Source of the DNA: Ptychodera flava
Lineage: Eukaryota > Hemichordata > Enteropneusta > Ptychoderidae
Assembly (NCBI RefSeq): GCF_041260155.1
Contig: NC_091931.1
Coordinates: forward strand, 29,911,041-29,975,040
Direction: 5' to 3'
DNA: 64,000 nt
Position 1 is the first letter of the stretch. The number at the start of each line of letters is the position of its first letter. Made by a program: the position numbers and the translations under genes. The notes beneath the pieces were generated by a model, which saw only the letters and a list, made by a program, of their open reading frames with translations, made no database searches and was not told where the DNA came from. Shown piece by piece: positions 14,201 through 27,345 of this stretch.

Positions 14201-17200
14201 AATGTATCGTAATTCGGTTTTAATCAGTTGAATGACAGGGTCCACCTCAAAATTTGACTCAAAGTGGGTCTTAGGCTTGACTGTTGCAAATTTGCCATCG
14301 AGGGCGCTATCCCTGCCTATCCCTGGGCTCGAGATTTCGGTAGTTTGCCCGCCATGTACTAGAATTATCATGGTTGATTCTACCCGATTATATGTGCGAC
14401 ACCTTTGGTAGCTCGCCACGACAATACTTCTCATATCCTGTGGCGCATTTCATATCACATGCTTTTCCCTCGACGGGATAGTCCGGCTCTTGCACAGCCG
14501 TGACGTTCGACATCGTTTCGAGATGGGTGAAAAGCGCGATGTTGGATAACCCACTGCCGTTATCAGGATCTGTTTGTGAGAAATGCAAGCATATATTTAA
14601 AGAAGTCGGGGCTAACATCGAAAATGCTAGAATCCTTTGGAAAGTCAAATTTGTGCTTGTTTAACCTTGAGTGATTGAAATCACTCTCTTTGCCCTTTCG
14701 ACATTATTTCTGTAAATTTGGCGTTATTTGAGGAGACTACATGTCATAAGTACTGTACGCCACATGTACAGGGAGAACAAATGAAGAAAATCGAGACAGA
14801 AATGTATGCTAATGTGCTGACTTCTCCATCAAATTAAAGGACTTATCGTCTGTGATACGGTAAGTATGAGTATATAAATTTGGGGATTCCAACTTAGTGA
14901 GTAAAGGGTACCAGAATTCAAGCAATGCTTACCTATCATGAGTATGCGTTTTGTATACATCACAGCCTTGTGTATGTTACCGCCTAAATAATGACAGTAT
15001 GCAATGAACTCATATATTCGCGTAAGAGTCACGTCGTGCCATGGTCGAACAGGGTAACCTGCATTGAGTCTGCGCAGACTTTCCTCCATCCATGTTACGC
15101 ACATGTAGGTGTCGTTCAGTAGATATGCTTCTTTACCCAGCACGAAGCAATCTTCTACCCCCATATGAGATGGTAAGGTCTGAAAGAGATGTTAAAAACC
15201 CTTTAGATGTGTAGATGCTAACTTGTGGTGCACTCGCCTAATGAGAGAAAAAAGTTCTATCGATTCGTTTTGTCACAGACAGTTCAACTCCACTGCCAAT
15301 GGTTTACGGTATAGCTATTCATTTCTGAGGTTGAGTTCTACTTTTTTTTGGTTTAAGATTTCGTTTAATTCAACATCTTTTGATTCTTTATCGCTAACTA
15401 ATACTGATGTATCCATTTACATGGCTTTAATTGAAGAAGATACAGGACTGTAAAAAGTACTAGCAACAAGCCGAACCAAGCTAAGAAGAACTTGCATGGG
15501 GTAAACTGTTCACACTATTGTTAGAAAAGTGATTTTGTAGCTTTTAAGCTGGTAACAATAGTTGATAAAACTGAATTTGTAAAATTTTCTGAAACAATAT
15601 CATATGATATTTTCTCTATAGTTTTTTACGCTCCACATTAAAAACTATGTTGTCTTATAGTCTTGGCATTACATCGGTCGTTATTCAGTAATACGCCACT
15701 GTTCTTCTGGAATCATAATGGTTTATTTTAAACATTCAATTTATATATTCCCACCGTACCAAGACATTCTACTTTTAACCAAAAAAGAAATAACTGAACG
15801 ATACCAACTTCGCGGTCGGTTCCCGGGAGAGATCCCATGGAGAAATCTCTGGTCGACACTCTGTAAATGTACTGCATACGAAAGATAGCATGGCACGCCC
15901 CACGTAGGTCAACTTCCGGCGCTATTAGCCTTTCGGTGGTGCTGAACAACTGAAGAAAGTCTAGTGAAACGAAAGAGGGCGTTGTTTGTCGCACTGAGTA
16001 GCACAAAACGGCCATTCATTGGTTTGATCAGTGCCACTCCGCGCTGGACATTAACAATGCCGCAAGTCATCTAATCAGAACTTGACCTAACGTTTCAGAA
16101 ACTCCGTTCACCAAATTAACCTGAACCTAGACGATATATAGTACTCATCTAAGTGTCTTCCAATTGGACGGAGCCCTGAATTATTTCCCCCTTTGATTCA
16201 CATTACAGTATCAAGAACAGTAGCCTTGTCAAATTGCTATAGGGAACAGAACTTCGTATTGGTGCAATCAGATATTTTTAATATGAAAATGTGGCTAATT
16301 TGCATAAATTTGCATTTCATTCTCTATATATCCATTTCAGCATCATCCAATATCTCACATGTAATATCGTACCTTTAGCAAGTAACTACCTTAAAGATAT
16401 CACATAAAAACTTAAAAATAAACAAATGGGAAGGTTTTCCTCAAATAAGTAAAAACAAAAAAAATAAAGTCTCTTCTTTACCAAACTATTTGAACCAATT
16501 AAAGAAAACTTCATGCTATGATGATGCTGCTGACGATTTATAATGGTATCGTAATCACTCAAAAATGGTTCATTTCGGGTCAAACAAATATTGCAAGAAG
16601 AGGAACAACTTTTGATCAGTAATATTACTCGGGGAAAATACAGAGTGCGTGCGAGCGTACTTTGCACTTTCCCCACACGAAAAATTCACTACCCTTATAA
16701 AATTTCAGTTGATGAACCGGACACAAAGTATTAAAGTTAAGTCAGTGTACAGTGGACGTAATGTACAGGAGTCAGTGAAAGTACTGTAGTTTAGACTTTG
16801 AGTGAATTGTTGTGGAAATAATGATTTTAATAACATCCCTATGCATCCGAAAGTTGCACAGTTGCATTAAAATTTCTGAAAATCTCAAAGGGTAGCTCCC
16901 CCTGTAACGGTACTGGTATTTAGTTGTCATGTTGTAAAATCGCGCGAATTTCGATAATAAGAGATTCCCATTCGGCGCAAATATAATAAATATCAATGAG
17001 AAAAGTTCTTCAGGATTCAACATGTGAAAAACTCACTGAAAGTAACTGTTTATCGAACTAAATAAATGAGTCTCGAGTGAGCATCTAACACCTTTGCTAT
17101 GGAAGTACGTATTGAATCGGAAGATCAGAAGATTGAATCGAAGGGGTAAGGCGAAACTCTAATCGCCTGAAAAGTTGCCAATTGGTTGCATACCTTCTCC

Positions 17201-19418
17201 GACGTCGCATTGTATCCTGTTTTTGACGTGCACACCCCATAAGATAACATATCGATGAAGCAACTGGAATGCCAGTACAGGATTGGTCACGTGCTTATCG
17301 ATGTTGGCTGATATCGACATTGCAGTCGGTCTTACGTCATATAGAATACTGTAAAAAATCGTAATAAGCTGCAGAGAGTGAATCGAAGTTTTACACATCG
17401 AATGGTAAACCAACAAGTATAGATATCATTGTGCCAAGATTTATGTAACTTGTGTGAAATGTTCAAATTTAAAATCAAATTTCTAAAGGGAAACCTTTGT
17501 ATATATATTATGATAACAAGATTGACAGTCTGAATGTATCAGGGGATGACCTAGTCCGAAGAAGAACAACACATTCTCATGAAATGATCTCAGTGAGACA
17601 ATTGAGGAGGCGAGAAATGTCATTCTTCTTTTTTTACCAGCTAGGAAATGTTTTACTCTGATCTTATGACATTCAATGTATAGTCATTAAAAGCATGTGG
17701 AATGAAAAGCGAACTTGAAATTTTTCAAACAATTATTCACTAGAAAATGACACAAGAAGATCACTGTTAGATAAAGTACAAAATAAATTGCATCGTAGGA
17801 ATTTCATGCTGATTCAGACGCAGAACTTAAGAATATCAGCAAAATCAGAAGCCGCTATTCCAAAGAAGTGTTGTTTTAAGTTCTGCCCTGCCTTATTTAA
17901 CTATGACAGTAAAATCATAATCGCAATTCTATTAAGCCACTATTGCCGGGGATCGACGGCGCAATTTTTTCTAAATGCAAATAGAAGAGTACATACCTGT
18001 CCAAGACAGCAAGATTTTCCCTTGTAATCAGTGGATACATCAGAGAGTTCTGAGACAGCAATTCCCTGGGGAAACGAGAATGGTGTTCTGATGGGGGCGG
18101 CGCAAGATTTCATGAAATTGTAAGATTACTTTGCGTGGATCATTTACGCCTCTGTAATGTATTTCGTGATTGAAGGGCCGATCCGAGAGTGCCCCACAGG
18201 GACAGATATTCGGACTCTTAATCTTATACTATTTGTTCTGTCTACCAGATTTAACATGATCATAAATAACTCGACAATCACATACAATCAACGCACAATT
18301 AGTATGTATCATCTTTTCTTTTGCAAAATTAGAAATGAGTTTCAATGTAAATAACAGCCCTTGTATCACTCCTAAGAAAGAGGTAAGTAAATAAATAAAC
18401 AAACAAACAAACAAACAAACAAACAAACAGGCGAATACAACCTTCAGGTATTTGTTCGTTTGCTGTATACGACACACCCAGACGGATGTAAATGTTATTA
18501 ACAAAACACAAAATAAAGTGTTCTCGTGCAATTCTTCACTTTAGCGAGGTAATGACACTTTAATGATCATACAGTTGCAGGTCGGGTCGCTTCTGTGCAA
18601 CTACGAAAAATAGATTATATTTAGTGGGGTCAAAGGTTACTCTCCAATTGCTAGTGCATTATCTCGGACCAAATTCCTCTTCATCGTGACGTAAACAAAT
18701 CGTATTCCAACAATCTTTGCTGCAAGGAGACAATCGGTGATGTTTCTATTAAACAGTGGTTCTAAGCTCTTTAATGACGCATTTAAATCACAAGCAAAAT
18801 TAATAGTAGTAGGCTATAGTTACCCTTGAAAACAACGCACTTCAGACTATTACCACGGCTACGTTTGCCATGTCATAGTCGAAATATGACAACATCGATA
18901 ATCTAGTTAATTCTAACGCGTTAATACAGCTTGGTGGTTCACCGTGAAATGTCAATTTCTTTTGTATCGCGGAAACAAAATCTAAAACTGACGATCTTAT
19001 TTAATATCGAAGTTAAACACTACATGAAATTTGATGATTATAGGTGCTTCTGGATGCATACTGTCACGGTCACATTTCATGTTCCCAAACTTGTCAAAGT
19101 TGGCTGTTCATTCGCTCATAAAGTGTCAATTAAACATCAATAGACCAGAAAAGTATCAACAGAGAGACTAGCCAAGACAACCCATACTGTTCTCACTCAC
19201 CCTCTTGCGATGATCGTCTTTGCCGTCCGCACATAATGATCGAGGGCCCACATTAAGTGTCCTTCCAAAGATGCCAGAGTTCGAAGCTTTTCAATAGAAC
19301 GGAAAGCCTGCTGGTGTTCACTTGCCGTATGGGCATCCTCAGCGTTGCAAACACATCCAAGTATTATAGCAAGACAACTAGGCAGTAAAAATCGTAATGT
19401 TCCGCTAAAAGTTGACAT
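8219..19418 (-). CDS. P4HA: Prolyl 4-hydroxylase alpha subunit, paralog 1 (13 exons, intact)
   Basis: Collagen prolyl 4-hydroxylase catalytic subunit; the family works in the ER lumen as a complex with protein disulfide isomerase and uses Fe(II), 2-oxoglutarate, O2 and ascorbate. Exons, in transcript order: 19201-19418, 17997-18065, 17194-17348, 15809-15960, 14933-15179, 14403-14569, 13621-13797, 13399-13463, 11151-11256, 10252-10350, 9601-9669, 8993-9089, 8219-8295. The phases join without a stop and give 565 residues plus TGA, close to the roughly 535-residue vertebrate enzymes. Residues 1-26 are a hydrophobic signal peptide. The N-terminal dimerisation region spans exons 1-4, the TPR-like peptide-binding region exon 5, and the dioxygenase domain exons 9-13. 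Iron ligands are seen as PHHD (His465, Asp467) and His529 in SLHAGCPVLLGEKW, whose Lys539 should bind 2-oxoglutarate. The protein ends SPDAPE. The donor after exon 4 (GAA/GTTGGT) is weak but keeps frame. Start chosen because the signal peptide follows it directly. Confidence 0.93.
8758..8815. repeat. Perfect 23-bp hairpin in intron 12 of paralog 1
   Basis: AAATTCGATTAATTCAGTCA... at 8758-8780 is exactly complemented at 8793-8815, with a 12-base loop. It lies 178 bases downstream of exon 12 on the transcript. Confidence 0.8.
11557..11920. mobile_element. MITE of the GGTAG...CTACC family (intron of paralog 1)
   Basis: The copy starts GGTAGTTCGCGCCTCGAAAG after TTAA and ends GAGGCGCGTTCTACC. 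It shares with the copies near 44587, 45742 and 48800 the internal strings AAATTCAAAATGGCCGCCAT and GAGAGTCCAAAT, in inverse orientation to the 44587 copy. No coding capacity. Confidence 0.7.
18165..18250. mobile_element. Fragment of the same MITE family
   Basis: The string GGGACAGATATTCGGACTCT is nearly the same as in the end region of the 44587 and 45742 copies. Only the terminal part survives, in intron 1 of paralog 1. Confidence 0.4.
18391..18430. repeat. (AAAC)n microsatellite
   Basis: Ten or so copies of AAAC in intron 1 of paralog 1. Confidence 0.9.
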
Positions 19419-20036
19419 TTTTAGCGCCTGATATGCTTTTCAGACAGCCAAAACGTTGCATCTGTCCACCTGTCTGGGATTATGATTATGTAGGCAAGGG
19501 GACATAACTTAAAATCGCGTCAAAATGTCAAAATTGTTTGCCACGTCAAAGCTCACAACTGGGAGCTTTTTGATACATGTGCAAAATATCAACGGAAACA
19601 CATCGACAGCTTTGCTGAGCGACTCTCAGAAGTAGAGGTTGTATCATGGCAACGGGAGGGTTGGTTGGCTATGCACTGGTACCTGCAGGTTGCGCCCTCA
19701 CTCTCCTTACTCATGTGCTCAAACAGTTTTGCACAAATATTATAGCCACAATCTTGTCGCATGAATGCAATGTTTACAACGTGTACACTCACAGCAAATA
19801 CATGTTGCTTCCTGCCAGTCAGGCACCTGCAGCAGTTTATAGCAGGCGCACTTACTTTTATGCCAAAATAACGTCAGATAGAAAAGTCAGATACAAAAGT
19901 CACAATGGATTGTTGCGGTGCAATATCAAAACACATTAAAAAACATATCATAATACAACGTGGGTGTGTGGCGTGTTATAAAATACTTATAACCTGGTCT
20001 TCATTCGGGCTATAGCGCCCTTTTATTACCCCTCGT

Positions 20037-20101
20037 GGCCGTGCGTTATCAGAAACACATCACTTCGGGGAATAGTGATGTGTTTCTGATAACGCACGGC
20101 C
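20037..20101. repeat. Perfect 28-bp-arm hairpin upstream of paralog 1
   Basis: GGCCGTGCGTTATCAGAAAC... at 20037-20064 is exactly complemented at 20074-20101 around a 9-base loop. It lies about 620 bases upstream of the paralog 1 start codon. It may be a mobile-element terminus or a cruciform or attenuator structure. Confidence 0.85.
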
Positions 20102-21746
20102 CCTTGGTGTAATGAACCCTCATGATCAGGTAATAGATGGTTACTCTGTATGTGCATATGTTTTTGGCTCTTTTGTTCTCATAATCGATCAAATATGATC
20201 AAGCCTTTCCGAATCTCATTATGTCAATCTTTATAAGTATTACTATCTATACATTGTTGTTTCTGGATGACTCTCTTAACACAGCTACGTTAAAGATTTG
20301 CTATCTGGGATGACGGTGATCAAACGAGGCACTCTTCCATAGTCATTATTCTCCGGGTCTGCAAGCAGCTAGTAAGACCATAACCTGGATATGCAATGCA
20401 GGCATGGCTATCCACGGGCACTCTGTTGTTCTGAATTGATAGTCTGAATAAACTAAGCTGCTTATATGTAAATACGAACTTTGATGATAACTGTGTAAGA
20501 AATTTATAACAGAATGCCGTTCAGATTGAAATGCCTACTTAGCTACAAAACCAGATCAAGGTCGGACGTGTCTACGGGAACGTCACAAGCGACCACATCG
20601 ACCGTATTCTTTCGATGCTAAACGTCGCGGCGGAACGACGCACGCATATATACGCGTACTATAGGTACGCGCGCGACCTGCACTGTGTCGTTTCACATAA
20701 TGATATATATACACAAGGGTATGCAAATCATTTCTGGACGATATTATTTACCGATGAAATGAGTCGAATTCCGTCGCGAAAACGACGTATGAAATTTGAA
20801 ATGGCATCGTAGCACACATCAAGTTATGAAAATGACAGACATGTAGTAGATATTCGAAATATGACCGAGAATAAATGCATCGCTAATCCTGACTATGTGC
20901 GTTACAAATTGCCGTTATCCGGTAGCGACTTTGGATGTTCGAACGTCGCAAAAATACGCTAATATAGCATATGCCGTTCTATGGTTTCGTCATGCGCAGA
21001 AGAAAGGACATATTATTTCTCTTCGTAGTAAAAACCTTCCAATATCATATTCCAAAGAAGAACATTTAATTTTTTTTTCACTTTTAGTGAACGCCTTCAA
21101 TAGAACCCGGAAGATTATTTCAAATGTGCATTTCTTTCACTCAGTCTGTTTTGGTCGAACGGAACGTGAACAAGCCTGGCAGGTCAAGTAGTCGGGTCAG
21201 GAAGGTAGGGTTCCCATGCACCCCATGGATGTATTTTTTTAACCTACATTTTTGTAATCCTTAGGGTCTATATTTAATGAATTTTGATGTTCCCAAAATC
21301 AAATCGTGTCCCATGGGGTTCATTTGGCGCCATCTTTGCCGCCATCTTGGCCGCCATCTTGGATTTCAACGATGGGGTAGGGGTCACGTATCTCCGCTCG
21401 ACGGAAACAGAAACAATAAAATACTATAAACGTTACATTTTTAGAAAGCCAAGATCATGGCCTTTTCATTGATATATAACTTAATAGGGATTAATTAATA
21501 TTCGAACGTCGATTAGACTTTATATCGGCCATTGGCCGTAAATCGTAAAATTTGCTAAATTTCACAACCAATAATTAAGTTCCCGTTCCTCCAAACAATT
21601 TTTCATAAGGTATTTATATATTTTTTGGAAGAACTCAGTGCAATAAACAAGAAAAACAACATTAAAAGTATGTGTCTTGAGATTTAGTGGGTGCATGAGC
21701 TTGTTTTCTTATTACGCGGTATGCCATATATCCGTGTGTAACATAA

Positions 21747-22590
21747 GGGGTAGGGGTAATGTTTCCCTTTCTGTTTCGAATCATGAATGATGAAACCATA
21801 AAAATGTTACATTTTTGAAAGTGCTGCATCAGAACTTTCTAAAAATATATAGATTTATGGGGAAAATTGCATATTTAAAAGTTACAAAGCTTAAACCTTT
21901 CGGTTTGTGTCGATTTTAAGTGATTTTTTAAGAACGAAATTACAACATATGGGGTAGGGGTAATGTTTCCCTTTCTGCCTCGAGCCATGAATTACGAAAC
22001 CATATAAATGTTACACTGTTTGAAAGCTCTGAAATTGGCCTTTCCAAACATGTATAGTTTTATTGGGAAAAGTCCATATTTTAAAGTTACAAAGCTTATG
22101 CCTTTCAGTTTGTGTCAATTTTAAGTGATTTTTTAAGGACGAAATTACAACATATGGGGTAGGGGTAATGTTTCCCTTTCTGCCTCGAGCCATGAATTAT
22201 GAAACCATATAAATGTTATACTGTTTGAAAGCTCTGAAATGGGCCTTTCCAAACATGTATAGTTTTATTGGGAAAAGTCCATATTTGAAAGCTACAAAGG
22301 TTAAACCTTTCAGTTTGTGTCAATTTTAAGTCATTTTTTAAACAAAATTATAATATAAGGGGTAGGGGTAATGTTTCCCGTTCTGCCTTGAACCATGAAT
22401 TATGAAACCATATAATGTTATACTTTTTGAAAGCTCTGAAATGGGCCTTTCCAAACATGTATAGTTTCATGGGGGAAAATTGCATATTTGAAAGTTACAA
22501 AGCTGAAGCCGTGCAGTTTGTGTCAATTTTAAGTGATTTTTTGAACAATATGCACAAAACAGTTAGTCCGTTGGCCAGGTATCGAAATCA
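21747..22590. repeat. 204-bp tandem repeats, left foldback arm
   Basis: Four head-to-tail units spaced 204, 205 and 203 bases, each with GGGGTAGGGGTAATGTTTCC, GAAACCATATAAATGTTA and TTTCCAAACATGTATAG. Mirrored in the right arm. Confidence 0.9.
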
Positions 22591-24202
22591 TCCCCTCTAA
22601 GGCATTTTACCCACTATGATTTTCTGTTAGCTAGTATTCTAGCTGTCACAATCTGCTTATTTTCCATTTAACTGATGGTGTGTGAGAGTGTAACGACTTG
22701 TTTGTGAAGGGCTGTCACGCCCTCAGTAGTAAAATAGGAATGGGTTAGGGGTAACATATTTACCGCTAGTCGGAAACAAAACAAAAAAGTACCATAAACA
22801 ATACATTCTTAGAAAGCCCAGATATAAGCTTTTTACTTTTTTGATAATTATTCGACTTTAGATGGCGCCAATATTCCGTATGTACATGGCGGTCAGCAGC
22901 TGAATCATTCACATAACGAACGTTGATATGGCCTGAAACTTCGGTAAATTCATTCAAGCAAACTCTTGTTTGATTAAGTTGGTAGTTTTCCTTTCTTTTG
23001 CATTTCGAGTATTTGCCATGGCATGACTGAAACGAACCTGGAAATGAAGGCTGTACGTATCTATATTAGTCCGAGCCTGAGCGTGATCTGAGAGCAAACA
23101 GATCCGAAGATAATGCGAACGATCGCAACCGTTACCAACAGACTCATTATGCAGAGCCATGCCCCAAAACGCCCAACCAAACTTGGCACTAATCATGATC
23201 CCAGTCCATTTCGAGCCGGGCTTTAAGGGAATGCGGTGGCCTTTGAAAGACCCTTTGGTTTGGTTTTGTACCGTAGTTTAGGAAGAAACCCGATCTGTCG
23301 TCGTTGCTATGAATGTTTGTGTTGTTTTTAGCCTCTTTTTTTGCCTATTTGAAGAATCGTCTTTGCAGCCTTCCATCCTGCGTTCTGTGTAGCGAGTGTC
23401 TTCGATCGCTCTCTTAAGTTTGTGATGTACAACTGTCTTGAGTCCCGGTGCTTTATTGGGTGTAGAGGTAAATAGTTAGAGATCAGGGTGATAAATTGGT
23501 TGCCGCAGTGTCTTTCCAGGTGTTGCCACTTTTGAAGGAATTCAACACTCGGTATTTTGCCTGGTAAGTATTCTTTAAGGTGTACCTGTAGGCTACGTGG
23601 TACTGAATAGGGGCCACTTAGGTTTCAACACATTCGATACTCTTGGCTTTCGCTTATACCCCGTTGTATGAGTAACTGGGATCGGAAATGGGAAAGGCTC
23701 AATTAATATCCATCTTTGCTAATATTAATTCTCGTTTGGCTTACAGATGGCACCTCTACTTGTTTCGGTGAAACTTTGACTTTCAATTGGACAAAACATT
23801 GAGTATGACTTTCTTCTGTGTGTTATTTAGGCCTATGAAAAATATGAAAATTGCATACATATTGTTGTCAAATATCTCAAATCTTAGATTGTAAGAGATA
23901 GGCTTAGGCTTCCCTGTAATCATACAAATGAGTTAAATGGAATTTATTGGAGTAGATTACAGTAATCGAAGAGAATGGTTGACACTATAGAAAGACTTAT
24001 CTCGGATTGCGGGGACCTAACTATAAAAGAACAGTACAGAATACTTGCCGGATGTATTGACTGTTCATTATAGTACAGGCTAGTACAACATGGAATGTAA
24101 AACATACAAATCAAAGAAGTGGCAAATTTTCTCAACTTTTACAAAGTTTATATTCCATCATTACTATCAGGATTAGGATTTTCCCAATCTATAAATAAGC
24201 TA

Positions 24203-24454
24203 TTACTTGATTACACCTTGATTCAGCATGACTAATATTTTGCATTTGCCACGCAACCAGCCATGCCCGTCCCTGGGATCGCGAACAATGCCTTTAACGA
24301 AGCTTTTGAACGCTTTTTGTGAATTGTGTAAGAATGTCCTCTCTGTGGAGTATAATGTGTGAAGCCGTTGTCTAGCTCGCTTGACTCTGATGATTATGTT
24401 GACTTCTTTTTTCTCAGCTGCTGGTGGCTGATCTAACTCGAAAGTTAGATCAAT
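24203..24454 (-). CDS. Second protein-like ORF inside the foldback element (unknown)
   Basis: Open for 83 codons to TAA. It begins without ATG as IDLTFELDQPPAAEKKEVNI and continues with basic sequence (RVKRARQRLHTLYSTERTFL, then HNSQKAFKSFVKGIVRD and GHGWLRGKCKILV). It lies about 145 bases downstream of the 24600-24926 ORF on the same strand, so both may be exons or decayed parts of one gene. Family not recognised. Confidence 0.4.
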   Translation of the reverse strand: MDLTFELDQPPAAEKKEVNIIIRVKRARQRLHTLYSTERTFLHNSQKAFKSFVKGIVRDPRDGHGWLRGKCKILVMLNQGVIK

Positions 24455-24599
24455 CTAGTCTCTCTGATTCGATCATGCTGGTGGGAATGGTATCTTCAAG
24501 CATTGACCCTAAAACGTCCGTTTTTAGGGTCTTTGCTTCAAAGACGTCAGGGTCTAACATTGGTTAAATGTCATCCATGATAAGAAACTAATGATAGAT

Positions 24600-24926
24600 T
24601 CACTCACAAGGCATTTTAAACATTGAGGTGTCAATGGGAATATAAGCCTTTTTAGTCATTTTCTGAGGTTTGTCTAGCCTTCTTATTGCTTGGTGTAGAG
24701 AGTGTTTGTTCGCCTTCTGTTTACTATTTAGTTGCGTAATTTGAATGCGTTCTGTGACATTTGGCTTTTCGGGTTTTAGTTCCGGAATTATTTTGCTATT
24801 GAATTTTAGTACCCAGTCGAAAATGTAATCCTCATTGGGAGTATATAGTGTTCTGCGTTGTAAAATAATTTCGAATTTATGATCTCTTGTTTTCTGGTAA
24901 GGAAGGTAAAGTGTTGTCGATCCATC
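24600..24926 (-). CDS. Protein-like ORF inside the foldback element (unknown, no ATG)
   Basis: Open for 108 codons to TGA at 24600-24602, with a stop just upstream of the first codon, so it would need splicing to be expressed or is a remnant. The translation looks protein-like: DGSTTLYLPYQKTRDHKFEI, then NEDYIFDWVLKFNSKIIPEL, then a lysine-rich helix-like end RRLDKPQKMTKKAYIPIDTS. It is not low-complexity and is not a shadow of a called gene. I do not recognise the family. It is too short for a transposase but could be an exon of an element-borne gene. Confidence 0.45.
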   Translation of the reverse strand, partial: DGSTTLYLPYQKTRDHKFEIILQRRTLYTPNEDYIFDWVLKFNSKIIPELKPEKPNVTERIQITQLNSKQKANKHSLHQAIRRLDKPQKMTKKAYIPIDTSMFKMPCE

Positions 24927-26338
24927 TTATCTTATTATGGAGAAGCTATATTGTGGATTAATGGTGATTGGTTTTCAGCGATAAAAGATTCTCTCGTGTT
25001 CCCGTGTGGTATTAAAAGTAACACTATTAATAGTGAGCTCTGATTTGCCTAGACGGTCACGTGACTGTGCATGTATTTACGATATACTGTAAAGTTGGCC
25101 ATTCCTATCTCCAAAGTGGGTTTCTTTCACATTGTTTGTATTTTCATCACAAGTTTCAATATACTGATATAATATAGCGATAAACAACCCCTATAAGTTG
25201 GGTACACCACTCGAGCTCGGTTTTGACCATTTCACTCCTTATACACACGACTGAAGTTCGTGCGTATATGTTGTTTACCGGTCGAAACCGTGTGGTATCC
25301 TTTCAAAGTGGTGCTTTATTGCTTATATATCTCTAACGATACAATTAAAGAAAAGGGATTGATTGTTGCTGCTGTCATATCAACTTTGCATGACGACTAT
25401 GACATCCAATTTAGTGTTTGTGGGTTTGGAATATATAATTTTTGACATATTATAGCTGTTAACTTTCTTTCCCTAATTTGAGTTATTGAAATGAGTAAAA
25501 CGTCTTTTATTAACCACCATTTTAGCTTTTTAGTGCTATTTAATGCCTATAGAGTATTTTTCTAGTTCCAACAAGTAAATGTCAGTAAAGTAACACAAAC
25601 TTTTGAGTTTAGGCATTGTCACTGCATAATTTTGAGTTTACCCCATCAAGCCATATCTTGTTGGAAAAACAACTGCGTTAGTGTTTCAGAGATATGATAT
25701 TTATGTGGCTTCCTTATTCGCTGCGTTGGTAGGAGAGGAAACATTACCCATACCCCTATCCCTTAAATGTATATTATAGAGGGATGTACGGCATACCATA
25801 TATTAGGTAAACAATCGACGCACCCCATAAGTCTCAAGAAGATACACTCTTTTAATGTTTTTTACTTCTCTATTGCATTAAGTTCTTTAAAATGATATAT
25901 AAATACCTTGTAAAAATTGTTTGGAGGAACATGAACTTAATTATTGGGTTTGAAATTAAGCAAATTTTACAATTTACATTTCATGTCCGATATAAAATCT
26001 AATCGATGTTTGAATATCGATTTATCCCCATTTAGTTGTATACCAATGGTAAGGGGATTATCTGGGCTTTCTAAGAATGTATTGCTTATGGTATTTTTGT
26101 TTTTGTTTCCGACTAGCGGTAAATATGTTACCCCTAACCCATTCCTATTTTACTACTGAGGGCGTGACAGCCCTTCACAAACAAGTCGTTACACTCTCAC
26201 ACACCATCAGTTAAATGGAAAATAAGCAGATTATGACAGCTGAGAATACTAGCTAACAGAAAATCATAGTGGGTAAAATGCCTTAGAGAGGATGATTTCG
26301 ATACCTGGCCAACGGACTAACTGTTTTGTGCATATTGT

Positions 26339-27345
26339 TCAAAAAATCACTTAAAATTGACACAAACTGCACGGCTTAAGCTTTGTAACTTTCAAATATG
26401 CAATTTTCCCCAATGAAACTATACATGTTTGGAAAGGCCCATTTCAGAGCTTTCAAACAGTATAACATTTATATGGTTTCATAATTCATGGTTCAAGGCA
26501 GAACGGGAAACATTACCCCAACCTTTATATTATAATTTTGTTTAAAAAATCACTTAAAATTGACACAAACTGAAAGGCATAAGCTTTGTAACTTTCAAAT
26601 ATGGACTTTTCCAAATTAAACTATACATGTTTGGAAAGGCCCATTTCAGAGCTTTCAAACAGTATAACATTTATATGGTTTCATAATTCATAATCGAGCG
26701 CAGAAAGGGAAACATTACCCCTACCCCATATGTTGTAATTTCGTTCTAAAAATGACTAAAAATTGACACAAACTGAAAGGTTTAAGCTTTGTAACTACAA
26801 AATATGGACTTTTCCCGATGAAACTATACATGTTTGGAAAGGCCCATTTCAGAGCTTTCAAACAGTATAACATTTATATGGTTTCATAATTCATGGTTCG
26901 AGGCAGAAAGGGAAACATTACCCCTACCCCATATGTTGTAATTTCGTTCTTAAAAAATCACTTAAAATTGACACAAGCTGAAAGGCATAAGCTTTGTAAC
27001 TTTAAAATATGGACTTTTCCCAATGAAACTATACATGTTTGGAAAGGCCAATTTCAGAGCTTTGAAACAGTGTAACATTTATATGGTTTCGTAATTCATG
27101 GTTCGAGGCAGAAAGGGAAACATTACCCCTACCCCATATGTTGTAATTTCGTTCTTAAAAAATCACTTAAAATCGACACAAACCGAAAGGTTTAAGCTTT
27201 GTAACTTTTAAATATGCAATTTTTCCCCATAAATCTATATATTTTTAGAAAGGTCTGATGCAGCACTTTCAAAAAATGTAACATTTTTATGGTTTCATCA
27301 TTCATGATTCGAAACAGAAAGGGAAACATTACCCCTACCCCTTAT
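26339..27345. repeat. 204-bp tandem repeats, right foldback arm
   Basis: Five units in inverse orientation to the left arm, with CCCCTACCCC-type anchors near 26519, 26717, 26921, 27125 and 27329. One unit more than the left arm, which points to unequal exchange or slippage after the arms formed. Confidence 0.9.

Noticed and set aside
19830-19845. TATAAA on the minus strand upstream of paralog 1
   Set aside because: About 420 bases from the start codon with no other promoter evidence; AT-rich sequence gives many such matches.
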